Shown here: positions 17,183 through 26,164 of the stretch, piece by piece
Position numbering within the stretch: the stretch's first letter is position 1
Layout of the letters: each line of letters begins with the position of its first letter
NCBI RefSeq assembly: GCF_000222485.1
Contig: NC_015914.1
Span: 2,366,501 to 2,430,500, forward strand
Origin: Cyclobacterium marinum DSM 745
Lineage (GTDB): Bacteria; Bacteroidota; Bacteroidia; Cytophagales; Cyclobacteriaceae
Direction of reading: 5' to 3'
DNA: 64,000 nucleotides
Made by a program: the position numbers and the translations under genes
The notes under the pieces: generated by a model
Seen by the model: only the letters and a program-made list of their open reading frames with translations
What the model was told of the DNA's origin: nothing
The model's database searches: none

Positions 17183-18424
17183 ATGAATTTGAGATATAGA
17201 TTATTATTACTGTTAATGGCATTTACCTGTACTGTGGTAAGTGCCCAGACCTACGATATGCTTATCAAGGGTGGTAGGTTGATTGATCCAAAAAATGATA
17301 TTGATGCCACGATGGACATCGCCATTAAGGATGGCAAGGTGGCCAAAGTAGCTAAATCCATTGCAGGAAGCGATGCTTCTAAGGTTATCGATGCTGATGG
17401 GCTTGTAGTTGCTCCCGGGTTGATTGATATTCATGGTCATGTATTTCATGGAACCAAACCAAATCATTACCTAAGTGATGGTTTGACTGCGTTGCCACCG
17501 GATGGTTTTACCTTTCGTGTAGGTGTTACTACAATTGTTGATTGTGGAGGTGCCGGATGGAAGAATTTTGAAACCTTCAAAAAGAACGTTATCGAGCCAA
17601 GCAAAACAAGGGTATTGAGCTTTATGAATATCGTTGGTGAAGGAATGCGTGGTGGAGCTTGGGAACAAAACACAAGCGACATGGATGGTAAACTTAGTGG
17701 GATAGTTGCCAAGCAAAATAAACAATATGTTGTAGGTTTTAAGGTTGCTCATTACGGTAGCCGAGATTGGATTCCAATCGACAGGGCTGTAGAAGCAGGA
17801 AGAATTGCAGATATGCCTGTTATTGTTGATTTTGGAGGTTCCAATGCCTTTGATCCACTTTCTATCAAAGAATTATTTTTCAATCGTTTGAGGCCTGGTG
17901 ATATTTATACCCATACCTATGCTGAGCTAAACGGTGCTAGAGAAACAGTTATAAATAGAGAAACTCGTGAGTTTGAACCTTTCGTACTTGAAGCTCAAAA
18001 AAGAGGGATCATCTTTGATGTTGGATATGGTGGAGCCAGCTTTGAATTTAAACAAGCAATACCTGCTTTAGCTGCTGGTTTATACCCCAATACCATTAGT
18101 ACTGATCTTCACACCGGAAGCATGAATGCTGCCATGAAGGATATGCTAAATGTAATGACTACATTTTTGGCCATGGGAATGGAACTTCCTGATGTTATTG
18201 AAGCCAGTACTTGGGAACCTGCAAGAGTAATCAAAAGAACTGAATTGGGACACCTTTCTGAAGGAGCTATAGCTGATATAAGTATTCTACACATCAGAAA
18301 TGGTGAGTTTACTCAGTGGGATAGAACCGGTGATAAGGTACCTACCAATCAAAAACTTGAATGTGAAGTAACCATTAAAGATGGTAAAGTTGTTTATGAC
18401 TTAAATGGTAGATCCATTCAATAA
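17183..18424 (+). CDS. Exported amidohydrolase, paralog 2 with altered metal site
   Basis: 413 residues, signal peptide ending VVSAQ (about residue 21). It is clearly homologous along its whole length to the protein of 14072-15319 and keeps DIHGHVFHG, GFKVAHYG, DIYTHTY and STDLHTGSMN. The strand-6 metal-ligand position, His281 in paralog 1, is Tyr282 here (FDVGYGGASF). It may therefore use a single metal or a different substrate. It closes the exported cluster; a rho-independent terminator lies about 200 bases downstream. Confidence 0.85.
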   Translation: MNLRYRLLLLLMAFTCTVVSAQTYDMLIKGGRLIDPKNDIDATMDIAIKDGKVAKVAKSIAGSDASKVIDADGLVVAPGLIDIHGHVFHGTKPNHYLSDGLTALPPDGFTFRVGVTTIVDCGGAGWKNFETFKKNVIEPSKTRVLSFMNIVGEGMRGGAWEQNTSDMDGKLSGIVAKQNKQYVVGFKVAHYGSRDWIPIDRAVEAGRIADMPVIVDFGGSNAFDPLSIKELFFNRLRPGDIYTHTYAELNGARETVINRETREFEPFVLEAQKRGIIFDVGYGGASFEFKQAIPALAAGLYPNTISTDLHTGSMNAAMKDMLNVMTTFLAMGMELPDVIEASTWEPARVIKRTELGHLSEGAIADISILHIRNGEFTQWDRTGDKVPTNQKLECEVTIKDGKVVYDLNGRSIQ

Positions 18425-18439
18425 TTAAACCCAAAATAT

Positions 18440-18602
18440 GCAATAGACATTCTATTACGTGCTGAAATCGCTTTAAAATCAACCACTTCGTTGCTGTTTT
18501 CAATTTCACCATAGCGGTGCTATGCTAAAATCTCCAAACAGCCTGATTTTCTTGCGATTGCAACACTCATCACGAATTCTATTACATAATCCGGGTTAAA
18601 TG
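18440..18602. repeat. Intergenic repeat, copy A
   Basis: This stretch resembles 31715-31906 along most of its length. Shared blocks include CACTTCGTTGCTG, TCACCATAGCGGTGCTA, CTAAAA-CTCCAAACAG and TTTTCTTGCGATTG-AACAC, in the same order and orientation. It carries no ORF. Identity by eye is about 75-80 percent. With the terminator at 18621 it is all that fills 18425-18822. Confidence 0.75.
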
Positions 18603-18620
18603 TTGCCTTATTTAAAAAGA

Positions 18621-18652
18621 AAAAGTCCTTCGTTTGAAGGACTTTTTTTTTA
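18621..18652. terminator. Bidirectional terminator after the exported catabolic cluster
   Basis: AAAAGTCCTTC and GAAGGACTTTT pair around GTTT and are followed by a run of T on the plus strand and A-rich sequence upstream, so it can serve both the plus-strand cluster and the minus-strand trxA. Confidence 0.85.
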
Positions 18653-18822
18653 ATAATTCTACCCATTTCAATCATTTGCATTCATTTAGATCTGCTTTCA
18701 TAAGATAAGCCTTATTGCCTGCAATGGTTTCAATAGATTACCTAAAGTTTTGAATGTTCCATTGGAATAAAAACCTAAACTTAGATTTATAGTATCTATT
18801 GTATTAATGGGGAGAAATATAT

Positions 18823-19143
18823 TTATACCTGTGCTTCCAATTTATCAGATAGTACAGACTTGGGAACTGCCCCTACTACTTTGTCTACTACCTCTCCACC
18901 TTTGAAAATCAAAAGAGTAGGTATACTTCTAATTCCAAACTTGGCAGGAACGTCTTGGTTTGCATCAACATCTAATTTACCGATGGTAGCCTTGCCTTCA
19001 TATTCTCCTGCAAGTTCTTCAACTATTGGGCCGATCATTTTACAAGGTCCGCACCATTCTGCCCAAAAGTCTACCAAAACAGGCTGATCAGATTTGATTA
19101 CTTCCTCAAAATTGCTATCTGTAATTTCAATTGCTTTTGCCAT
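18823..19143 (-). CDS. trxA: Thioredoxin
   Basis: A 106-residue cytoplasmic thioredoxin. The redox motif WCGPC lies in [11 protein letters not shown] (about residues 29-35), with the cis-proline loop RSIPTLLIF and the buried Asp in VLVDFWAE. It reduces protein disulfides using NADPH through thioredoxin reductase. It lies 87 bases downstream of dnaE on the same strand. Length and motifs are standard. Confidence 0.97.
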   Translation of the reverse strand: MAKAIEITDSNFEEVIKSDQPVLVDFWAEWCGPCKMIGPIVEELAGEYEGKATIGKLDVDANQDVPAKFGIRSIPTLLIFKGGEVVDKVVGAVPKSVLSDKLEAQV

Positions 19144-19230
19144 CTTAATGTAATTATGGTTTTTTATAAAATATATAACTTAATCAGTTTCAACATTAAT
19201 AAGTTCCGAATCAATGAAATTATTTTTTTG

Positions 19231-22200
19231 TCAAAGGATTTTATAAGCTACTTCCGGGATTTGATCCAATGCTTGAATCAGTTCATTAGAGGGGTCTATT
19301 CGGTATTTTGCGGAGATTAAGTCTAAGGTCAAATTCTCCTTATTGTCTATTATATTGATGTATAATTTTGCATCTCCCTTGTATTTTTGAGTGATGGCCT
19401 CCAATTTTTCCATCAATTCTAACCCCAAATCATCCAAGTCAATGTGAACCCTTAGACCCTTGATCATTTTTCCTCGGATCTCGTTTAACAAGGTGATTTG
19501 ATTGATTTTAAATTCAAATTCAGCAGGTTTGTATTTGTTTGGATGTACTGATCCTGAAATGTATAAAAACCAATTGTGCATAAAATACTCCTTGAATTTC
19601 ACATAATCCTCACCAAATAAGAAAAAGGTGTGGCCTCCGTGGTAATCTTCCATCGTAAGTGTGCCGAATGGTTTCCCATTTTTTGTGGTGCGGTGCGCAA
19701 ATGAAGTCACTGCTCCGGCAAGTTTGATTTCCCCTTTTGATTTAAGCTGTGAAAGATCCGCTAGCTCCGGAAGTCCAGTATTGGTAAAAGCTTCTATTTC
19801 TACTTTAAATTGATCCAAAGGATGCCCTGAAATATAAAGACCCACTACCTCTTTCTCAATATTTAATTGCTGCAATTGGCTGAAGGGCTCCATATTAGGA
19901 ATAGAAGGAACAGGAATGTCCAGCCCCCCGCCACCTCCAAACATGGAAACTTGGGAACTTTCTTCTTCCTGTATTACCTTTTGGGCATATTTTATGGCTT
20001 TTTCTAATAGCGTGGCTTCATTATCCGGGGCTTCTAGGTATTGTCTTCGATGAAAATCTACAAAACAGTCAAACCCTCCCGCCATTGCCAATACTTCCAT
20101 GGTTTTTTTATTGACTGCCTTAAGGTTTACTCTTTTGGTGAATGTAAAGACGTCTTTGTACAAGCCTCCTGCTTCCCTCTCCTCTATAATGGCATTTACA
20201 GCTGCATTGCCGGCTCCTTTTATTGCTGCCAAACCAAATCTAATCTGGCCTTCCATATTTACGGTAAAATCACTCTTGGACTCGTTGACATCCGGCCCAA
20301 GTACCTGAATTCCCATTCGTTTACATTCTTCCATAAAGAAAGTTACCTGGGTAATGTCATTCATGTTATTGCTCAAAACCGAAGCCATGTATTCAGCCGG
20401 ATAATGGGCTTTAAGATAAGCTGTTTGGTAAGCAATCCAGGCATAACAGGTAGAATGGGATTTATTAAAAGCATAGGAGGCGAAGGCTTCCCAGTCCTTC
20501 CATATTTTTTCTAATTTTTTGCTGTCATGCCCTTTTGCAGCTGCTTGGTTGATGAATTTTGGTTTCATCTCATCCAGCACATTCTTTTGCTTTTTACCCA
20601 TGGCTTTACGGAGAACATCCGCTTCACCTTTGGTAAAATCCGCTAATTTTTGAGATAGAAGCATTACCTGCTCTTGGTAGACCGTAATACCATAGGTCTC
20701 CTCAAGGTATTCCTTCATGTCATCCAAATCATAGGTGATGGTTTCTAAACCATGCTTCCGCTTAATGAAACTAGGGATGTACTCCAATGGACCCGGCCTG
20801 TAAAGGGCATTCATGGCGATAAGGTCAGCAAAAACCGTAGGTTTTAATTCCCGCATGTATTTTTGCATGCCGGCAGATTCATATTGGAATATACCTACAG
20901 TTTCACCTCGTTGAAAGAGTTCATATGTTTTGACATCGTCAATAGGAAAGTTTTCCGGATCGAGCTCAATACCATGCCTTTCTTTGATGATGCGGACAGC
21001 ATCTTTAATTAGGGTAAGGGTTTTTAGACCCAAGAAATCCATTTTTAGCAACCCGGCACTTTCCACTACGGAGTTGTCAAATTGGGTACAAACCATCTCC
21101 GAATCCTTTGCCAAGGCAACAGGCACGAAATTAGTAATATCATCTGGTGTGATTATGACCCCACAAGCATGTATCCCTGTGTTCCTCACAGAACCTTCCA
21201 GTACTTTTGCTTGGTTTATGGTTTTGGAGTTGTCGTCATTTCCCTTTGATATCCTGATTAACTCTAAGGCCTTTTCTAAATTGTCATTGTTGTTTTTAAG
21301 CTTAGCTGAGAGTTTGGCCCTGTCATTGGCCAGCTCAAAGAGAGCTTTAAGTTTGATATCCGTAACCAACTTAGCCAATCTATCTGCTTCAGAAAGGGGA
21401 AGGTTAAGTACCCTTGCTGTATCTCGAATGGCAGACTTGGCAGCCATGGTTCCATAGGTTATGATTTGTGCCACCTGATTGGCACCATATTTTTTGATTA
21501 CATATTCTATTACCCTTTGCCTGCCTTCATCATCAAAATCAATATCAATATCAGGGAGAGAGACCCTATCAGGATTAAGGAATCTCTCAAATAGTAAATC
21601 GTATGCAATGGGATCAACATTCGTTATACCCACGCAATAAGCAACGGCAGATCCTGCTGCAGAGCCACGCCCTGGTCCAACTGATACTCCCATTTCTCTC
21701 GCCGCTCCGGTAAAATCCTGTACAATTAAGAAATAACCGGGATATCCTGTCCTTTCGATCGTCTCCAATTCAAAATCCAATCGTTCGCGAATTTCATCAG
21801 TGATTTCTCCGTATCTTTTTTTCGCGCCCTCGTATGTGAGGTGGCGAAGAAATGCATTCTCTCCTCTTTTTCCCCCATCTTCATCATCTTTAGGATCTAC
21901 AAATTTTTCGGGAATGTCATATTTAGGCAAGAGTACTTCTCTTGCCAGCTTGAAAGGTTCTATTTTGGATACGATTTCATCTGTACAAGAAATGGCCTCG
22001 GGTAAATCTGCAAAGAGTTTCTTCATCTCCTCGGGAGATTTAAGGTAAAACTCATCATTTGGAAAACCATAGCGATACTCGCGTCCTCTTTTTCCTATGT
22101 ATTTCTTAGGTTTTTCTACCAGCTCCCCATCTTTTACGCACAACAAAATATCGTGGGACTTGGCGTCTTCTTGGGCATTGTAATAGGTATTATTGGCAGC

Positions 22201-23517
22201 AAAATACTTTACATTGTATTTTGCTGCCCATTGAAGTAATACTTCATTTACCTTTTCTTCCTCAGGTATTCCGTGCCGATTAAGTTCAATATAGAAATTA
22301 TCTCCAAATTGCTCGTGCCACCATACAAAGGCCTCTTCCGCTTGGGTTTCTCCCACATTAAGAATAAGATAAGGAACCTCTCCCCACAGGCCTCCTGTAG
22401 TAGCGATAAGGTCTCCCTTGTATTGCACCAAAACTTCTCTATCGATTCTAGGTACATAGTAAAAGCCCTCTATGTTGGCATAAGAAGCCAGTTTGGCGAG
22501 GTTATGGTAGCCCGCTTTGTTTTTAGCCAATAAAACAGTTTGGTAACCATCGTCTTTATTGGATTTATTTTTGCGATCTCTACAAAGGTTAAATTCACAA
22601 CCTAGGATGGGTTTGATGTCATTGTTAAATGCTTCCTTTACAAAGTTAAATGCCCCCATCATATTGCCATGGTCGGTCATTGCCAATGCCGGCATCCCCA
22701 ATTCTTTTGCCCTTCTAATGATGGCAGGAATTTCAGATGTGGATTGAAGGATAGAAAACTGGGTATGGACATGCAAATGCGTAAAAGGAGTATCCTTTAG
22801 GTCTGAAATATCTGCACGATCAGCGGCTTTAAGGATTTTTTGAGCCGATACCTTTACCTCGTCCTTTGCTGCAGCAAAATTTGCGGCTTCAAGATTCGGT
22901 GGTTCATAAATAATTTCATCCAGGGTGATCCCTTCTATAGGTGGTTGTACTCCTTCTTTGATAAGACCGAAAAAACATTTTGCTGTGGCATCTACATCAT
23001 AAGCAGCATCGTGGGCATCACCAAAACCCTCACCAAAAAGCTTCTGATGCAATTCAAATAAAGTGGGCCATTTAAATTTTCCTCCTTTTCCACCCGGAAT
23101 GGCGCAAAATTCAGTAGATATATCCTTGGTATCTAAGGCTTGTTTCTCCAGATCTACAATGGGGCGTTCCGTTCTTAATAATTCAGCCCCTACAATCGAA
23201 ATATCAAAACCTATATTATGGCCAACCAGAAAGGTTGTCTTTTTGAGATCTTCTTCAAAAATCTCTAGGACTTTTTTTAGGTCGTGACCTTCTTTTAATG
23301 CCCTTTGGGTTGAAATACCATGAATTTTTTCCGAATTGTAGGGTATAGTAAAACCTTCAGGTTTAACTATATAATTATTGTTTGAAATTAGCTTTCCCTT
23401 TTCATCATGAAGCTGCCAAGCCAATTGAACCAAACGAGGCCAATTGTCCAGGTCAGACATGGGCGCATTGTAGTTCCTTGGGAGTCCGGTTGTTTCGGTA
23501 TCAAATATCAGGTACAT
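19231..23517 (-). CDS. dnaE: DNA polymerase III alpha subunit with fused N-terminal proofreading exonuclease
   Basis: 1428 residues, the replicative polymerase. Residues about 1-190 form a DEDDh 3'-5' exonuclease (DTETTG at 6-11, HNIGFD, and HDAAYDVDAT with the final His and Asp), so proofreading is encoded in the same chain. A PHP domain follows (THLHVHTQFS about residue 243, TDHGNMMG). The polymerase core has PDIDIDFDDEGR (about 653-664) and KMDFLGLKTL (about 823), with the catalytic aspartates. The C-terminal end has the OB-type segment (IKLAGAVTSFAHRTTKNGKPFG). The exonuclease precedes the PHP domain rather than being inserted in it as in PolC. ATG start; trxA follows. Confidence 0.96.
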   Translation of the reverse strand: MYLIFDTETTGLPRNYNAPMSDLDNWPRLVQLAWQLHDEKGKLISNNNYIVKPEGFTIPYNSEKIHGISTQRALKEGHDLKKVLEIFEEDLKKTTFLVGHNIGFDISIVGAELLRTERPIVDLEKQALDTKDISTEFCAIPGGKGGKFKWPTLFELHQKLFGEGFGDAHDAAYDVDATAKCFFGLIKEGVQPPIEGITLDEIIYEPPNLEAANFAAAKDEVKVSAQKILKAADRADISDLKDTPFTHLHVHTQFSILQSTSEIPAIIRRAKELGMPALAMTDHGNMMGAFNFVKEAFNNDIKPILGCEFNLCRDRKNKSNKDDGYQTVLLAKNKAGYHNLAKLASYANIEGFYYVPRIDREVLVQYKGDLIATTGGLWGEVPYLILNVGETQAEEAFVWWHEQFGDNFYIELNRHGIPEEEKVNEVLLQWAAKYNVKYFAANNTYYNAQEDAKSHDILLCVKDGELVEKPKKYIGKRGREYRYGFPNDEFYLKSPEEMKKLFADLPEAISCTDEIVSKIEPFKLAREVLLPKYDIPEKFVDPKDDEDGGKRGENAFLRHLTYEGAKKRYGEITDEIRERLDFELETIERTGYPGYFLIVQDFTGAAREMGVSVGPGRGSAAGSAVAYCVGITNVDPIAYDLLFERFLNPDRVSLPDIDIDFDDEGRQRVIEYVIKKYGANQVAQIITYGTMAAKSAIRDTARVLNLPLSEADRLAKLVTDIKLKALFELANDRAKLSAKLKNNNDNLEKALELIRISKGNDDNSKTINQAKVLEGSVRNTGIHACGVIITPDDITNFVPVALAKDSEMVCTQFDNSVVESAGLLKMDFLGLKTLTLIKDAVRIIKERHGIELDPENFPIDDVKTYELFQRGETVGIFQYESAGMQKYMRELKPTVFADLIAMNALYRPGPLEYIPSFIKRKHGLETITYDLDDMKEYLEETYGITVYQEQVMLLSQKLADFTKGEADVLRKAMGKKQKNVLDEMKPKFINQAAAKGHDSKKLEKIWKDWEAFASYAFNKSHSTCYAWIAYQTAYLKAHYPAEYMASVLSNNMNDITQVTFFMEECKRMGIQVLGPDVNESKSDFTVNMEGQIRFGLAAIKGAGNAAVNAIIEEREAGGLYKDVFTFTKRVNLKAVNKKTMEVLAMAGGFDCFVDFHRRQYLEAPDNEATLLEKAIKYAQKVIQEEESSQVSMFGGGGGLDIPVPSIPNMEPFSQLQQLNIEKEVVGLYISGHPLDQFKVEIEAFTNTGLPELADLSQLKSKGEIKLAGAVTSFAHRTTKNGKPFGTLTMEDYHGGHTFFLFGEDYVKFKEYFMHNWFLYISGSVHPNKYKPAEFEFKINQITLLNEIRGKMIKGLRVHIDLDDLGLELMEKLEAITQKYKGDAKLYINIIDNKENLTLDLISAKYRIDPSNELIQALDQIPEVAYKIL

Positions 23518-23805
23518 AAATGTATATTGATGTAAATCATTATTCTATAGTGTACTTTGGAGGACAGATTAACCAAAGTGGGGATTTATTCATGGCAAAG
23601 CTAGCGGTGATATTGAAACTAGTCCTTTGATGGATGTCTTGCTAACCTGATTATTTCTACTCATTCAATTTCTGGTATATTAGTCTGGTAATCTTTTCTT
23701 TACCGAAAGAATGGAGTTAAGTCCGGCAAATTCCATTGCAAAATCCAAGATAAAAATACAGGTAAATAAAGGTTTCTGCCAGTATAAATTGAAAAATAAA
23801 TAAGG
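23518..23805. other. Intergenic stretch upstream of dnaE
   Basis: About 290 bases between the dnaE start and the terminator of the upstream phosphatase. No ORF or repeat was seen. It should contain the dnaE promoter, but no clear -33/-7 pair was found. Confidence 0.4.
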
Positions 23806-23847
23806 TCAAAAAAAAGCCTGTCCACCATTTATTGATAGACAGGCTTT
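23806..23847 (-). terminator. Terminator of the metallophosphoesterase gene
   Basis: AAAGCCTGTC (23813-23822) pairs with GACAGGCTTT (23838-23847). On the minus strand the stem ends in a run of T. It lies 25 bases past the stop of the gene at 23872. Confidence 0.85.
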
Positions 23848-23871
23848 AAAGCCACAAAATAGAGTAATATT

Positions 23872-25650
23872 TTATTTATTTATGGAAAATTTGTCGACCG
23901 TTTCTCCATTCACATTGATGGTTTCAGCTTTCATGGTTTTTCCATCGATAGTAATGTATTGGTACAAGTGGTCTGCAGGGAATTGAATTTCTGCATAAGC
24001 ACCCGTTCCTATTTCTTTATTTTTGCCGGTGGTGCCCACAGAGATCCAATAAATAGTTCCGTCTTTAGGGCTATTTACAATTTCCCCATTGTTCAATGGC
24101 TTAGACCGCATGTAGTAATGGAAATGTCCTCCCATGACAAAGTCCACATGGTATTTGTCAAATAGAGGCCCCCATTCGCCTTGAATGTCTTCATAAGGTT
24201 CTACCTCATTGAAAGGAGGAAAATGAAAAACTGCGATTTTCCAGGTAGCATCAGATTCTTTTAATTTTTTTTCTATCCATTCTGTCTGGTCTTCATTTGG
24301 AAAGGTTGAATCAATCATTAGAAAAAGAGTGTTGCCATAATTAAATGCATAAGATCTCCCGGCCATTTGAGGAGAAGGGCTATCAGTCGGATAGCTCAAC
24401 ATTTCTTCAAACATCCATGCACCCAAGCCATCTTGACTATCGTGATTACCTGGCACAGCCATCAAGGGTTTTCTAGCGATTGTTTTTCCTGCATATTGAA
24501 ATAATTTATCCCAATCATCCCTGTATAAACCTGTATTGACAAGATCCCCTGCGATATAGTAGAAAGCAATATCAGGAAATCTTTTTTCTGCTTTTTGAAT
24601 ATTGTTTCCCCATACTTCATCAAGATGCACATCGCCGGACCAAACAAAGGAGAAGGGCTTGTTTTTATCAGGTGCAGTGGTGAAGGTTTCAGGAGATGAC
24701 CAACCGGATTTTTCATTTCCAACGATATACCCATATTTAGTATCAGGTTCTAAAGCCCTTACTTTGGCTGTAAACCTATTCATGTACCGATCATTTTGTA
24801 GGAGCCTGTCCTCCATTAGAAATTTTTCTGCCGGTGCTTCCAAAGTATCATTGGTTCCTTCTTTCCAATACTTGGCTGTACCGGAGGCTACCGTTTCCGA
24901 AGTTCTCCACTGGATATCCATGGAGGTTTCAGGGGCATCACTCCAGGTAAGCAACACTTGGTCAGGATTTTCTCCGGTAGGGAAATCCGTAGTTCTAAAA
25001 GCATTCACCATGTGCGCTTCTCTTGCTCTTCCCCGAATGGTAGTCAATAATTGTTGGCCTTTGAGGGCATCAGGCACAGAGGTTAGGGTAAGACCACTCC
25101 AATCATGGTAAGTGAAAGCACCCACGTCAAAAACTTCGAAATGTTGTTTTTCAGGAAATATAGGGGTGATTTCCAATTGGTCTTCCGGATTTTGTGGAGC
25201 TAGACCTATGAAATAAACGGGTCGGTGTTTTCCAAAACCATTTATTCCCAACTGAATTTCACCGGCTTCAAAATCTTTTTGCCATACTTCATAAGTATCA
25301 TGTTCATTTTGCACTTCCAAGTCTGTGAGTATAAACCCGGAAGGTTTCAACCAAAAAGGGACTACTTTCTGGCCTTTGTTTCTCATAAGGGATACGGTGG
25401 TTGGCACGTTTACTTCCAATTTCCAGTATTGGGTGGCCAAAGATTCTTTTTCTTCTTCGGTGAGATATTGTTCGACAAAGGTATGTGAGATGGTATCTAG
25501 TTGGGTTTTATCCAACTCTTTATAAAGTCTAGTTACGACCTCATCCATGGTTTCTTTTACCGAAGGCAAATTTTTGTCACTGTTTTTTTCAGGTCCGCAA
25601 GCATTTAAAATTAAAACTATGCAAGCCAATAATAGTGGTGTGGTTTTCAT
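23872..25650 (-). CDS. Purple-acid-phosphatase-like metallophosphoesterase lipoprotein
   Basis: 592 residues. A lipoprotein signal (lipobox LNAC, about residues 15-18) anchors it to the envelope. A unique N-terminal region of about 200 residues is followed by a fibronectin-like purple acid phosphatase N-domain (DQVLLTWSDAPETSMDIQW) and a calcineurin-type phosphoesterase domain with WSGDVH, YIAGDLVN, VPGNHDS, FHFPPF and GGHFHYY in the usual order. These supply the two-metal site. It probably hydrolyses phosphate esters outside the inner membrane. It is monocistronic and has its own terminator. A shorter relative is at 37344-38594. Confidence 0.9.
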   Translation of the reverse strand: MKTTPLLLACIVLILNACGPEKNSDKNLPSVKETMDEVVTRLYKELDKTQLDTISHTFVEQYLTEEEKESLATQYWKLEVNVPTTVSLMRNKGQKVVPFWLKPSGFILTDLEVQNEHDTYEVWQKDFEAGEIQLGINGFGKHRPVYFIGLAPQNPEDQLEITPIFPEKQHFEVFDVGAFTYHDWSGLTLTSVPDALKGQQLLTTIRGRAREAHMVNAFRTTDFPTGENPDQVLLTWSDAPETSMDIQWRTSETVASGTAKYWKEGTNDTLEAPAEKFLMEDRLLQNDRYMNRFTAKVRALEPDTKYGYIVGNEKSGWSSPETFTTAPDKNKPFSFVWSGDVHLDEVWGNNIQKAEKRFPDIAFYYIAGDLVNTGLYRDDWDKLFQYAGKTIARKPLMAVPGNHDSQDGLGAWMFEEMLSYPTDSPSPQMAGRSYAFNYGNTLFLMIDSTFPNEDQTEWIEKKLKESDATWKIAVFHFPPFNEVEPYEDIQGEWGPLFDKYHVDFVMGGHFHYYMRSKPLNNGEIVNSPKDGTIYWISVGTTGKNKEIGTGAYAEIQFPADHLYQYITIDGKTMKAETINVNGETVDKFSINK

Positions 25651-25844
25651 AATTAATAGAATATTTAGGGGCCATATGTCTCAAAAGGCCATTTTTTGGT
25701 GTCAAATAATATTACGCATTAAATGGAAATCAGGCCATTTTATGTCATTGTTATGTTTGTTAACAATTAATTCATAATAAAAAACAATTATTACAAATAG
25801 TCTCTTTTTTATAAGACATGGTATTTACGGTGGAGGGCATTTAT

Positions 25845-26060
25845 ATGAAAAAGAAAAAAGCAGAGGCTCTGATGCAGAGACTTGTACAAAATGAAATTTC
25901 GCGACCGGAGTTTGAAGAGCTTTTAGAAGGCCTGGAAGACTCAGAAATGTTGAGCGGTATGGAGGAAAGTATGCGGAAACATTTTGATAAAGTCTTGAAG
26001 GATTATAACAATGACAAAAATGCAAATTTTGAAAATCACAAAACAAGCAAATTGAAGTAA
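25845..26060 (+). CDS. Short FecR N-terminal-domain-like protein (possible remnant)
   Basis: The ATG at 25845 gives 71 residues. The pattern (ALMQRLVQNEISRPEFEELL, then EMLSGMEESMRKHFDKVL) resembles the cytoplasmic N-terminal segment of FecR-type anti-sigma factors, which normally continue through a membrane helix into a periplasmic signalling domain. Here the frame ends after the first domain, and SusC begins 104 bases on. No ECF sigma gene is adjacent. It may be a trimmed anti-sigma factor that acts alone in the cytoplasm, or the relic of a sigma/FecR/SusC unit. The homology call is by eye. Confidence 0.5.
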   Translation: MKKKKAEALMQRLVQNEISRPEFEELLEGLEDSEMLSGMEESMRKHFDKVLKDYNNDKNANFENHKTSKLK

Positions 26061-26164
26061 AATAAAAATTATAAGGAGTAGACGTCCCATAAAGGACAAG
26101 GTTTGGATAATAACTTCCAATTTATCAATACAATAGAAAACTGAACATGCAAAACAATTAACTT

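Noticed and set aside
18440..18602. Repeat copy as a insertion sequence remnant
   Set aside because: No transposase-like coding, no clear terminal inverted repeats or target duplication could be seen by eye.
20930..21457. Long plus-strand frame (175 codons) inside dnaE
   Set aside because: It is antisense to the conserved polymerase core; its Ser/Leu-rich composition reflects the other strand.
24602..25111. 169-codon plus-strand frame inside the metallophosphoesterase gene
   Set aside because: Antisense to conserved phosphatase domains, no family features.
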